A DNA stretch of 18,808 bases from Deltaproteobacteria bacterium (lineage in GTDB: Bacteria > Desulfobacterota > Desulfobulbia > Desulfobulbales > Desulfobulbaceae): contig JAJRVA010000038.1 in assembly GCA_024277485.1 (NCBI GenBank), positions 1 through 18,808 of the forward strand. Direction: 5' to 3'. This document shows positions 1 through 7,461 of the stretch, one piece after another. Position 1 is the stretch's first letter; the number at the start of each line of letters is the position of its first letter. Position numbers and translations under genes: made by a program. Below the pieces are notes generated by a model. The model was not told the origin of the DNA, ran no database searches, and saw only the letters and a list, made by a program, of their open reading frames with translations.

Positions 1-901
1 CCGCCATGATATAGCTGATGTCTGCCGGGCTGATGATCATGGCCCGGCAGATATCGTCAATAATGGTATTGATGGTGGACACGACCTTGTCCTGCATGGC
101 GCGCAGGCCGCCGGGCCGGCCGGCATAGATGATCCGTGAGATGACATCCTCGCCATACCTGATCTGGGCGTTGTAGCCGGAGCCTTCAGCGATCACCTTG
201 CCGGTATTGAGGTCAATGAGCACGCCGCTGCAGGTGGTGGTGCCGATATCCACGGCCAGGCCGTACAAACGGCCGGTTGTATCGCCGGGCTCCACATCAA
301 TGATCCGGTCAGGCTCGCATTCGGACTTGGCCTGCAGCAGGAGCAGGGTAATCCTCCATTCGGATTCACGCAGCACCGACGGCAGCTCCCGGATCAGCTC
401 CGGGTGGTCATAGGAAGGTTCCGGATCATCGGGCCGGACCTGTTTGAAACCCCGCATGACCCGCTGCATGTCGGAGATATTATCTTCCAGCGTCGGCGGG
501 TCAAGCTCAAGGTATATCTTGGTCACCGGCGGATCCACCTCCCAGGTACCGATGAGGGTGTCCAGGGAGCGGGCCGAAATGGTCCGGGTTGTCTTGGGCT
601 TGCGCTTCAGGGCCTTGCCGCTGGAGGTTGTTTTCTCCGGAACAGCGATTTTCAGGTCCGACTTGACCGTTGCCTGGCAGGCAAGCCTGAGCCCCTTGTC
701 CCAGTCCTCCTGCTTCAGGGTGGCCCGGTCGGAATAGACCTCCCCCTCCTCGACCAGGACCTTGCATTTGCCGCACACGCCGTCCCCGCCGCAAAAGGCA
801 TCGATATAGACCCCGGCTGCGGCGGCGACGGACAACAGGTTCTCACCCTTGTCCACGGTTACGGTTATGTTGTCAGGCTGGAATTCTATGGTATGTTTCA
901 T
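1..901 (-). CDS. [2Fe-2S] ferredoxin/ASKHA-domain protein, RACo-like corrinoid activator (partial, C-terminus outside window)
   Basis: About 300 N-terminal residues are visible, and the gene runs off the left edge without a stop. Residues 1-95 form a plant-type ferredoxin domain with Cys37, Cys43, Cys46 and Cys75 (CX5CX2C plus a distal Cys) to hold a [2Fe-2S] cluster. After a linker of about 120 residues, an ASKHA-type phosphate loop begins (LAVDIGTTTCSGVLID), as in DUF4445 proteins. Proteins with this order are typified by RACo, which uses ATP to reductively reactivate the corrinoid of B12-dependent methyl-transfer proteins. The family call is confident. The partner is unknown because no methyltransferase or corrinoid methyl carrier lies in the window; the nearby B12 enzyme is a mutase, which normally uses MeaB instead. 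The ATG at 901 immediately precedes the ferredoxin fold; its ribosome-binding site is weak. The gene diverges from prmA. Confidence 0.85.
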   Translation of the reverse strand, partial: MKHTIEFQPDNITVTVDKGENLLSVAAAAGVYIDAFCGGDGVCGKCKVLVEEGEVYSDRATLKQEDWDKGLRLACQATVKSDLKIAVPEKTTSSGKALKRKPKTTRTISARSLDTLIGTWEVDPPVTKIYLELDPPTLEDNISDMQRVMRGFKQVRPDDPEPSYDHPELIRELPSVLRESEWRITLLLLQAKSECEPDRIIDVEPGDTTGRLYGLAVDIGTTTCSGVLIDLNTGKVIAEGSGYNAQIRYGEDVISRIIYAGRPGGLRAMQDKVVSTINTIIDDICRAMIISPADISYIMA

Positions 902-952
902 GGCCAAATCAAAGCTCTTGCAGAATAATGGAACTGAAAATAACACCTGACG

Positions 953-981
953 GTAATACCACAAAACCTCTCTTGATTCAA
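953..981 (-). promoter_or_regulatory. Putative sigma70-type promoter for the ferredoxin/ASKHA gene
   Basis: Reading the minus strand, TTGAAT (976-981) is followed after 17 bases by TATTAC (953-958), preceded by TGG (extended -10 form). Transcription would begin near 946, giving a leader of about 45 bases. It lies in the 91-base divergent gap next to the prmA ribosome-binding site. The boxes match consensus 4 of 6 each, so this is a pattern match only. Confidence 0.4.
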
Positions 982-992
982 CGAGGAGCAAG

Positions 993-1907
993 ATGACGAC
1001 CTCGGATAAATGGTTGAAAATAACCTTTGCCTGTCCGCATGAAATCACGGAGCCGGTCTCTGATCTTGTCGTTGTTACAAGTGGTGTCGGGGTGAACATT
1101 CGCCCGGTGCAGCCCGGCGGACATGATGAGGTATCGGGTTATTTCAAGCTTGACGCAGGAAAAAATTCCGAGAAAGAAACCTTGGCAATCCTGCGGAAAG
1201 TTACCAGTGAGCTGACACAACTCTTTGAACTGTACAGGCGCACCCTGCCGGAACTGAAGACGGAAATACTGAATGACCAGGACTGGGCCACCTGCTGGCA
1301 GAAGTATTTTACTCCGTTTGAAATTATCCCCGGCCTTGTTATCAAGCCCTCCTGGGAAGAATATACTCCTGAAGAAGATCAGTATGTTCTTGAAATGGAC
1401 CCGGGCATGGCATTCGGCACGGGCCAGCATGCATCAACCAGGCTGGCGCTCTCCCTCATTGCGTCCTGGTGCAAAGCAAAAAACGACCAACCGTCCGGAA
1501 AAGTTCTTGATGTCGGCACCGGCACCGGGATCCTGGCCATGGCTGCCGCTGTTTTCGGGGCGCGAAACGTGACTGCCATTGACAATGATTCCCAGGCGGT
1601 TGAGGTCGCTCAGGCAAATATCCGCAACAACGACCTACACAGAATCATCCGGGTCAGCTCTTCTCCTCTTGCCGATGTCCAGGGATCATTTGACCTCATC
1701 TGCGCCAATATCATCCATGACGTGCTTGTGGCCATGGCGCCGGATTTCAGGCGCCTTCTCGCGCCGGGCGGCCATGTTGTACTCGCCGGAATCCTGCAGG
1801 GCGAACAGGAAAAAAACATTGAAAAAGTGTTCCGCACCAACGGCATGGATATGATCAGGAGTAAAAACGAAGAGGAGTGGACCGCAATGCTCCTTGTCAG
1901 TACATGA
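993..1907 (+). CDS. prmA: Ribosomal protein L11 methyltransferase
   Basis: 304 residues, close to the usual PrmA length. PrmA trimethylates ribosomal protein L11 in the cytoplasm with S-adenosylmethionine. Visible marks are an N-terminal substrate-recognition domain (about 1-110), the PrmA signature GTGQHAST (142-149), the SAM-binding glycine motif VLDVGTGTG (171-179), the acidic ribose-binding residue in TAIDND, and the catalytic-loop motif CANI (237-240). The ATG has a good GAGG ribosome-binding site a few bases upstream (ACGAGGAGCAAG). The gene stands alone between a divergent gene and a 297-base control region, so it is probably not part of the propionate operon. Alternatives are limited to other Rossmann methyltransferases, but the GTGQHAS motif makes PrmA very likely. 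Confidence 0.93.
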   Translation: MTTSDKWLKITFACPHEITEPVSDLVVVTSGVGVNIRPVQPGGHDEVSGYFKLDAGKNSEKETLAILRKVTSELTQLFELYRRTLPELKTEILNDQDWATCWQKYFTPFEIIPGLVIKPSWEEYTPEEDQYVLEMDPGMAFGTGQHASTRLALSLIASWCKAKNDQPSGKVLDVGTGTGILAMAAAVFGARNVTAIDNDSQAVEVAQANIRNNDLHRIIRVSSSPLADVQGSFDLICANIIHDVLVAMAPDFRRLLAPGGHVVLAGILQGEQEKNIEKVFRTNGMDMIRSKNEEEWTAMLLVST

Positions 1908-2063
1908 TGCGCGGTTGCGTCGAACAGGGAGAAACCGAAACACAGAAGGAAAAGGGGTCGCGTCTTCCCTTGGAGTTTTTCGGGCCATGGATCATGAATG
2001 TACCCGGCTTTCCAGTAACAGTATTAAAAAACGCACCACCCCGTGGTATTTTGGCGCAAATCC

Positions 2064-2092
2064 TTGCCTTCGTTTATGTGATTAGGTATACA
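2064..2092 (+). promoter_or_regulatory. Putative sigma70-type promoter of the propionate operon
   Basis: TTGCCT (2064-2069), a 17-base spacer, then TATACA (2087-2092): each box matches consensus at 4 of 6 positions with ideal spacing. The start point would fall near 2099, inside the adjoining 18-bp palindrome, and the prpE leader would be about 105 bases. No other promoter-like pair was seen between here and 13084, so this may drive the whole cluster. Pattern evidence only. Confidence 0.5.
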
Positions 2093-2109
2093 CAAACCAT
2101 ATGGTTTGT
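2092..2109. promoter_or_regulatory. Perfect 18-bp palindrome, probable repressor operator
   Basis: ACAAACCATATGGTTTGT is perfectly self-complementary, 9 bp per arm, centred at 2100/2101. It touches the -10 box and covers the expected transcription start, the classic place for a dimeric repressor. Outer elements TGTGAT (2077-2082) and ATCACA (2115-2120) extend an imperfect inverted repeat. The size and symmetry suit a TetR- or GntR-type dimer. No regulator gene is in the window, so the binding protein is unknown. Confidence 0.6.
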
Positions 2110-2204
2110 ATCTGATCACAGGGTGGGCAAGTATGTGTTTTCATTATCACCGCCGCGTAACTGTGATTTTTTTCAAGCAACCTGACGCCAATGGAGTGAA
2201 AAAC

Positions 2205-4097
2205 ATGGGAACCTATGAAGCAACTTTCAGAAAAAGCATTGATACTCCCGAGGAATTCTGGGCCGAGGCGGCCGAGGGCATTGACTGGCACCGGAAATGG
2301 GACCGTGTGCTTGACCGGTCCAATCCCCCGTTTTACCGGTGGTTCAAGGGTGGCGAGCTGAACACCTGCTACAATGCCGTTGACCGGCATGTGGAAAACG
2401 GGCGGGGTGACCAGGCAGCCATAATTTACGACAGCCCGGTCACCGGGACCGTGAAAAAAATCACCTATCACGAACTCCGGCAGCAGGTTGCCGTCTTTGC
2501 CGGCGCGCTCCGGGCCCAGGGAATCAACAAGGGTGACACCGTTATCATCTACATGCCCATGATCCCGGAGGCTGCGGTGGCCATGCTGGCATGCGCCCGC
2601 CTTGGCGCTGTCCACTCCGTGGTCTTCGGCGGATTTGCGGCTAACGAACTGGCCATCCGCATTGATCATGCCCAGCCAAAGGCGATCATCATCGCCTCGG
2701 GCGCCATTGAAGGCAAAAAAACACTGGCCTACAAGCCCCTGGTTGACTCGGCCATAGAGCAGTCGGATCATAAGCCTGAGAAGTGTATTATCTTCCAGCG
2801 TGATTTTGTCACTGCTGAACTGAGCCATGAACGTGATGTCAACTGGATCGACATCATCCAGGATGTGCAGGAGGCGGAGTGTGTGCCGGTCCAGGCGACC
2901 GACCCGCTGTACATCCTGTACACCTCCGGCACAACCGGCATGCCCAAAGGGGTCATGCGCGACAACGGCGGCCATGCCGTGGCCCTGAAATGGTCCATGA
3001 AACATATCTATAATGTTGAACCCGGTGATGTCTACTGGGCCGCCTCGGACGTTGGCTGGGTCGTGGGCCATTCCTACATTGTGTACGCCCCCCTGCTGCA
3101 CGGCTGCACCACCATTATCTATGAAGGAAAACCCATCGGCACCCCGGATGCCGGAGCATTCTGGCGGGTCATCAATGAGCACAAGGTCAAGGTGCTGTTC
3201 ACCGCCCCGACCGCCTTTCGCGCCATCAAGAAGGAAGACCCCAGCGGCGAATTTCTGCAAAAATACAGTATTGACGGTTTTGAGACCCTGTTTCTTGCCG
3301 GGGAACGGCTTGACCCCGACACCTATCACTGGGCCACCGACCTGCTCAAGGTGCCGGTCATCGACCACTGGTGGCAGACCGAGACCGCCTGGGCCATTGT
3401 CGCCAACCCCATGGGTATTGAACAGTTCCCGGTCAAACCCGGCTCGCCGACCAAACCGGTGCCCGGCTACGATGTCCGTATCCTGGATGACGGGGGGCAT
3501 GAACTGGGTCCCAACGAGGAAGGCAACATCGTGATCAGGCTGCCGCTTCCCCCCGGCACCCTGGCAACACTGTGGCGCAATGACGAACGTTTCGTCAAAT
3601 CCTACATGGAGACCTTTCCGGGATACTATGAAACCAGTGACGGCGGCTATGTGGACGAGGACGGCTATGTGTATGTCATGGGCCGCATCGATGACGTCAT
3701 CAATATCGCCGGCCACAGGCTGTCCACCGGGGCCATGGAAGAGGTGGTCGCAACCCACCAGGACGTGGCGGAATGCGCTGTTTTCGGCACCGACGACGAA
3801 CTGAAGGGGCAGAAGCCCATCGGACTCATCGTCCTCAAGGCCGGTGTTACAAGTGATGAAGAGGAAATCAAGAAAGAACTGGTCCAGATGGTCCGCAACC
3901 AGATCGGCCCCATTGCCTGCTACCGGGAAACAGCGGTGGTCAAACGGCTGCCCAAGACCCGCTCGGGAAAAATCCTGCGTGGGATCATGCGGGCCATAGC
4001 CGCAGGCAAGGAGTACCGCATGCCGTCCACCATCGACGACCCGGCCATCCTGGATGAAATAACCGAGGACCTGAAAAAACTGGGTTATCCCGCGTGA
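2205..4097 (+). CDS. prpE: Propionyl-CoA synthetase (AMP-forming acyl-CoA synthetase)
   Basis: 630 residues of the acetyl/propionyl-CoA synthetase family. It would activate propionate to propionyl-CoA through an acyl-adenylate, releasing AMP and pyrophosphate. Visible motifs: nucleotide loop YTSGTTGMPKG (239-249), acyl-pocket motif WWQTET (389-394), hinge region near GRID (493-496), and catalytic Lys589 in KTRSGK near the C-terminus. Segments such as GGELNTCYNAVDRH and the block around ASDVGWVVGHSY resemble PrpE/ACSS3 more than acetyl-CoA synthetase; acetate or butyrate use cannot be excluded. The start at 2205 follows GGAG at 2193-2196 with proper spacing and begins at the usual N-terminal helix; an in-frame start about 100 bases upstream would fall in the operator. 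Its TGA stop overlaps the next gene's GTG start, so the two are translationally coupled. Confidence 0.9.
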   Translation: MGTYEATFRKSIDTPEEFWAEAAEGIDWHRKWDRVLDRSNPPFYRWFKGGELNTCYNAVDRHVENGRGDQAAIIYDSPVTGTVKKITYHELRQQVAVFAGALRAQGINKGDTVIIYMPMIPEAAVAMLACARLGAVHSVVFGGFAANELAIRIDHAQPKAIIIASGAIEGKKTLAYKPLVDSAIEQSDHKPEKCIIFQRDFVTAELSHERDVNWIDIIQDVQEAECVPVQATDPLYILYTSGTTGMPKGVMRDNGGHAVALKWSMKHIYNVEPGDVYWAASDVGWVVGHSYIVYAPLLHGCTTIIYEGKPIGTPDAGAFWRVINEHKVKVLFTAPTAFRAIKKEDPSGEFLQKYSIDGFETLFLAGERLDPDTYHWATDLLKVPVIDHWWQTETAWAIVANPMGIEQFPVKPGSPTKPVPGYDVRILDDGGHELGPNEEGNIVIRLPLPPGTLATLWRNDERFVKSYMETFPGYYETSDGGYVDEDGYVYVMGRIDDVINIAGHRLSTGAMEEVVATHQDVAECAVFGTDDELKGQKPIGLIVLKAGVTSDEEEIKKELVQMVRNQIGPIACYRETAVVKRLPKTRSGKILRGIMRAIAAGKEYRMPSTIDDPAILDEITEDLKKLGYPA

Positions 4098-5257
4098 AAA
4101 TCCACGAATACCAGGCCAAGGCCCTGCTGCAAGGCGGCGGACTGCCTGTTCCGAAAGGAAAAACCGCAACCACGGTTGCCGAGGCTGTACGCGCGGCCGA
4201 AGAACTGGGCTATCCTGTTGTGGTGAAGGCCCAGGTCCATGCCGGCGGCCGCGGCAAGGCGGGCGGCATCCGGGTGGTCGGCAGCAGTGGCGAAACAGAA
4301 GAGGCTGCCCGGGCCATCCTGGGCATGACCCTGACCACGGCCCAGACCGGCGGGACCGGCCATACGGTCTCCACGGTGCTGGTCGAACAGGGATGCGATA
4401 TTGCGCAGGAACTCTACCTCTCCATCCTGCCTGACCGGGAAAGCGCTTCCATCGTGATCATTGGATCCCTGGCCGGGGGGATGAACATTGAAGACGTTGC
4501 CGCGGCCACGCCTGAAAAGATCATCCGTGTCCGGGTAAATCCCCTGACCGGCATCAGGCCCTTTCACCTGAGGCAGGTGGCATTCGGCCTGGAGTTTGCC
4601 GGGCCGCAGTTCAAGGAATTTACAGCCCTGGTCAGTAGACTGTACGACCTTGTCGTCACCAAAGACCTGCTGCTGGCCGAGATCAATCCCCTGGCGGTGG
4701 CTTCAGACGGCAGCTTCATTGCCCTGGATGCCAAGATGGAGATTGACTCAAGCGGACTGTTCCGCCATCCTGAACTTGCCGGACTGCACGACCCTGCTGA
4801 AGAAGACCCGTTAGAGGTTGAGGCTGCAAAACACAAACTCAACTATATCCGCCTGGACGGCAACATCGGCAACATGGTCAATGGTGCCGGCCTGGCCATG
4901 GCAACCATGGACATGATCCAGCAGGCCGGCGCCAGGCCGGCAAACTTTCTGGACGTGGGCGGCGGCGCCAGCAAAGAGATGATTGAGAAGGGGTTTCGCA
5001 TAATTCTCTCCGACCCCAAGGTCAGGGGTATACTGATCAATATCTTCGGCGGCATCCTCCGATGTGACGTGCTTGCAGAGGGGGTGGTCGAGGCAGCGGG
5101 AAAAGTCGGCCTGCCCGTCCCGGTTGTTGTCAGGATGGAGGGAACCAATGTGGAGAAGGGGCGAAAAATACTGCGGGAGTCAGACCTGCAACTGATCAGT
5201 GCCGATAGCCTGGCCGATGCAGCAGCTAAAATAGCAGAGGTGGCAGGGACCGCATGA
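4094..5257 (+). CDS. sucC: Succinyl-CoA synthetase (ADP/GDP-forming) subunit beta
   Basis: 387 residues, nearly identical in length to E. coli SucC. The start region [12 protein letters not shown] and the block [17 protein letters not shown] (about 42-58) are hallmarks of the SucC ATP-grasp domain that binds the nucleotide. The C-terminal half carries the ligase motif GGGAS and the [10 protein letters not shown] segment that contacts the alpha subunit. With SucD it converts succinyl-CoA, phosphate and NDP to succinate, CoA and NTP, the energy-conserving step of propionate oxidation. The GTG start lies within the GTGA overlap with the prpE stop, an unusual start supported by the exact position of the conserved N-terminus. 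The 3' end overlaps sucD by four bases (ATGA). Being placed in a propionate operon rather than with other citric-acid-cycle genes suggests a dedicated copy. Confidence 0.93.
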   Translation: MKIHEYQAKALLQGGGLPVPKGKTATTVAEAVRAAEELGYPVVVKAQVHAGGRGKAGGIRVVGSSGETEEAARAILGMTLTTAQTGGTGHTVSTVLVEQGCDIAQELYLSILPDRESASIVIIGSLAGGMNIEDVAAATPEKIIRVRVNPLTGIRPFHLRQVAFGLEFAGPQFKEFTALVSRLYDLVVTKDLLLAEINPLAVASDGSFIALDAKMEIDSSGLFRHPELAGLHDPAEEDPLEVEAAKHKLNYIRLDGNIGNMVNGAGLAMATMDMIQQAGARPANFLDVGGGASKEMIEKGFRIILSDPKVRGILINIFGGILRCDVLAEGVVEAAGKVGLPVPVVVRMEGTNVEKGRKILRESDLQLISADSLADAAAKIAEVAGTA

Positions 5258-6129
5258 GTATTTTTGCCGATTCCAACACAAGGGTCCTCGTTCAGGGCAT
5301 CACCGGCCGCGAGGGAAGTTTTCATGCCGGCCGGTGCCTTGCGTACGGGACACCGGTCGTTGCCGGGGTAACACCGGGCAAAGACGGTGTGCAGGTCGAG
5401 GGCGTTCCTGTCTTCAATACCGTCCGCCGGGCTGTACTGGAAACAGGGGCGAACACCTCGCTGATTTTTGTTCCCCCCGCCTTTGCCGCGGACGCGATCA
5501 TGGAGGCGGCAGACGCGGGTGTGGCCCTGATCGTCTGCATCACCGAAGGCATTCCCCTGCACGACATGCTGCGGGTCAAAAATATCCTCTCATCATCAAG
5601 CAGCCGGCTCATCGGTCCCAACTGTCCGGGCATCGTCACCCCTGGTGTCTGCAAGATCGGCATCATGCCCGGTCCCATCCATACACCCGGTTCAATCGGG
5701 GTCATCTCCAGGTCCGGAACCCTGACCTATGAGGTTGTGCACCAGCTTTCCCGGCAAGGGCTGGGCCAGTCAACCTGCATCGGTATCGGCGGCGACCCGG
5801 TCATCGGCACGAATTTTATCGACTGCCTCAGCGCGTTCCAGGATGACGACCAGACCGAGGGCGTTGTCATGGTCGGTGAAATCGGCGGTCATGCCGAAGA
5901 GGATGCGGCCCGCTTTATCGCGGACCATGTCGACAAACCCGTGGTCGGCTTTGTCGCCGGCCTGACCGCGCCGCCGGGCAGGCGCATGGGGCATGCCGGG
6001 GCGATTATCAGCGGTGGTTCAGGCACTGCCGAGGCAAAAATAGAGGTCATGCGGGACTGTGGTATCCATGTCAGTGAAGACCTGGGCAACCTGGGAAAAT
6101 TCTGCAAACATATTTTTCAAGGAACATGA
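5254..6129 (+). CDS. sucD: Succinyl-CoA synthetase (ADP/GDP-forming) subunit alpha
   Basis: 291 residues, standard for SucD. The N-terminal CoA-binding Rossmann domain carries [10 protein letters not shown] (15-24). The ligase domain has GPNCPGI (121-127) and SRSGTLTYE (152-160). The phosphorylated active-site histidine is His247 in [10 protein letters not shown], followed by GGSGTA. The alpha subunit passes phosphate from succinyl phosphate to NDP on the beta subunit. ATGA overlap with sucC means coupled translation and balanced subunit amounts. The gene ends one base before the next start codon. A malate-CoA ligase is a possible alternative for such pairs, but the setting strongly favours succinyl-CoA. 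Confidence 0.93.
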   Translation: MSIFADSNTRVLVQGITGREGSFHAGRCLAYGTPVVAGVTPGKDGVQVEGVPVFNTVRRAVLETGANTSLIFVPPAFAADAIMEAADAGVALIVCITEGIPLHDMLRVKNILSSSSSRLIGPNCPGIVTPGVCKIGIMPGPIHTPGSIGVISRSGTLTYEVVHQLSRQGLGQSTCIGIGGDPVIGTNFIDCLSAFQDDDQTEGVVMVGEIGGHAEEDAARFIADHVDKPVVGFVAGLTAPPGRRMGHAGAIISGGSGTAEAKIEVMRDCGIHVSEDLGNLGKFCKHIFQGT

Positions 6130-6130
6130 T

Positions 6131-6544
6131 ATGACCGAAAAATTCAGAGTTCTCATCGGCAAGCCGGGGCTGGACGGTCATGACAGGGGAGCCAAGTTCA
6201 TTGCCCGCGCCCTGCGTGATGCCGGCTTTGAGGTAGTCTACACGGGTATCCGGAGGACACCCGAGGAGATTGCCGCCTCGGCAATCCAGGAAGATGTGGC
6301 TGCTGTCGGCCTGTCATCCATGTCCGGCGCGCACCTGCGGCTGTTTCCGGCCGTGGTTGAGGCCCTGAAACAGGCAGGGGCCCCGGACATCCCGGTCCTG
6401 GGCGGCGGTATTATTCCGGAAGAGGACTATGACAAACTGAAAAGCAGCGGTATCCGGGCCCTTTTTACCCCCGGCACCCCGGTGCAGGAAATTATTGATG
6501 CCTTTACCTCTGCCTGCCGCTCCCAGCACAGTCAGGGAGACTGA
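6131..6544 (+). CDS. Methylmalonyl-CoA mutase, B12-binding (small) subunit
   Basis: 137 residues forming a stand-alone cobalamin-binding domain. The base-off B12 signature is complete: DGHDRG at 15-20, where His17 is the lower axial cobalt ligand, then LSSMSG (the SxL element) and GGGIIP further on. Together with the 548-residue catalytic subunit at 7461 it makes the split, archaeal-type mutase that interconverts (R)-methylmalonyl-CoA and succinyl-CoA. The start at 6131 has AAGGA upstream and fits the beginning of the fold; an in-frame ATG at 6059 would add 24 residues buried in sucD and is unlikely. Its stop overlaps the meaB start (TGATG). Confidence 0.92.
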   Translation: MTEKFRVLIGKPGLDGHDRGAKFIARALRDAGFEVVYTGIRRTPEEIAASAIQEDVAAVGLSSMSGAHLRLFPAVVEALKQAGAPDIPVLGGGIIPEEDYDKLKSSGIRALFTPGTPVQEIIDAFTSACRSQHSQGD

Positions 6545-7461
6545 TGAAAGCGACGGAAATTCTGCAGCGTGTCCACGAGGGCGACCCCAGGAGTATCGGC
6601 AGGGCCATCTCGCTGGTAGAAAACCAGGACCAGGCAGCCGCGCAGATCCTGCAGGGACTTGACCGGAAACGCATTGACGCAGCCCTTGTCCTCGGCATGA
6701 CAGGCCCGCCCGGGGCCGGCAAATCAACCCTTACCGGCAGGCTGATCGAACAGCTGCGCAGCATGGATGAACGGGTCGGCATTATCGCGGTTGACCCCTC
6801 GTCCCCTGTTTCCGGGGGAGCGCTTTTGGGGGACCGGATACGGATGATGCAGCATGCCACAGACCGGGATGTGGTGGTCCGCTCCATGGCCACCCGCGGA
6901 CGCCTTGGCGGGCTCTGCGCCTCGGCAGGGGCGGCTGTCCGGGTCATGGCCGCGAGCGGATGTGCCACGGTTATCATCGAAACCGTCGGCGTCGGGCAGT
7001 CGGAGATGGATATCATCGGCCTGGCCGACATTACGGCCATGGTGCTGGCCCCGGGATTTGGCGACGACATCCAGGCCATGAAAGCAGGGATACTTGAGGT
7101 GGCCGATCTCATCGTGATCAACAAGGCTGACCAGCCCGGAACAGAAAAAATGATGCTCGACCTGGGCACGGTCTTCTCCAGCCGGGAGGACCGGGACACC
7201 CGCCTGCTGAAGACGGTTGCCACGGAAAATTCAGGCGTGGAAGAACTGGTGCACCGGATCCGGGAGATGGAAAAACAATTCCGCGGCAATGATACCATTG
7301 CCGGGAGACGCCGCCGGTCCTTTACCCTGGAAACACTGGACTGGGCGGTTGCAATGCTGCGCCCCCGTCTGGCCCGTTTGGCTGAATCACAGGAAAAAGG
7401 GGCTGATCCACGCTTAACTGCCGAAGAAATTATCCGGCAACTGGGAGGGGACACTCTCTGA
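6544..7461 (+). CDS. meaB: MeaB-family G-protein chaperone of methylmalonyl-CoA mutase
   Basis: 305 residues of the MeaB/ArgK GTPase family (SIMIBI class). Visible features: Walker A GPPGAGKS (54-61), switch region [15 protein letters not shown] (84-98), the family block ETVGVGQSE (146-154), and guanine-specificity motif NKAD (193-196). MeaB protects the mutase from inactivation and gates adenosylcobalamin loading or removal through GTP hydrolysis. It sits between the two mutase subunits with one-base TGATG junctions on both sides, so all three should be made together. The family name ArgK (arginine/ornithine kinase) is a historical label and does not fit here. Confidence 0.93.
   Translation: MKATEILQRVHEGDPRSIGRAISLVENQDQAAAQILQGLDRKRIDAALVLGMTGPPGAGKSTLTGRLIEQLRSMDERVGIIAVDPSSPVSGGALLGDRIRMMQHATDRDVVVRSMATRGRLGGLCASAGAAVRVMAASGCATVIIETVGVGQSEMDIIGLADITAMVLAPGFGDDIQAMKAGILEVADLIVINKADQPGTEKMMLDLGTVFSSREDRDTRLLKTVATENSGVEELVHRIREMEKQFRGNDTIAGRRRRSFTLETLDWAVAMLRPRLARLAESQEKGADPRLTAEEIIRQLGGDTL

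Larger units (their letters stand above)
1908..2204. other. Intergenic control region between prmA and the propionate operon
   Basis: 297 bases with no convincing gene. It holds a weak AAGGG/CCCTT hairpin with a T run (1952-1980) that might end prmA transcription, then the promoter at 2064-2092, the palindrome at 2092-2109 and a leader of about 105 bases. TGTGAT or its complement occurs three times (2077-2082, 2115-2120, 2162-2167), the first two flanking the palindrome in opposite orientation. Open frames reading through here have no ribosome-binding site or recognisable product. Confidence 0.6.

Noticed and set aside
404..928. A 174-codon plus-strand open frame over the ferredoxin/ASKHA gene
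   Set aside because: The minus strand carries a clear [2Fe-2S] and ASKHA protein through the same bases; the plus frame shows no domain.
1952..1980. Rho-independent terminator after prmA
   Set aside because: AAGGG/CCCTT gives only a 5-bp stem with a 10-base loop, and four bases separate it from the T run; too weak to list as a terminator.
2106..2204. N-terminal extension of PrpE to an upstream in-frame start
   Set aside because: The extra 33 residues would begin inside the operator palindrome, have no ribosome-binding site, and do not resemble the family; GGAG supports the start at 2205.
2082..4169. A 695-codon open frame on the minus strand
   Set aside because: It is the antisense shadow of prpE; its translation has no recognisable domain and the plus-strand protein is unmistakable.
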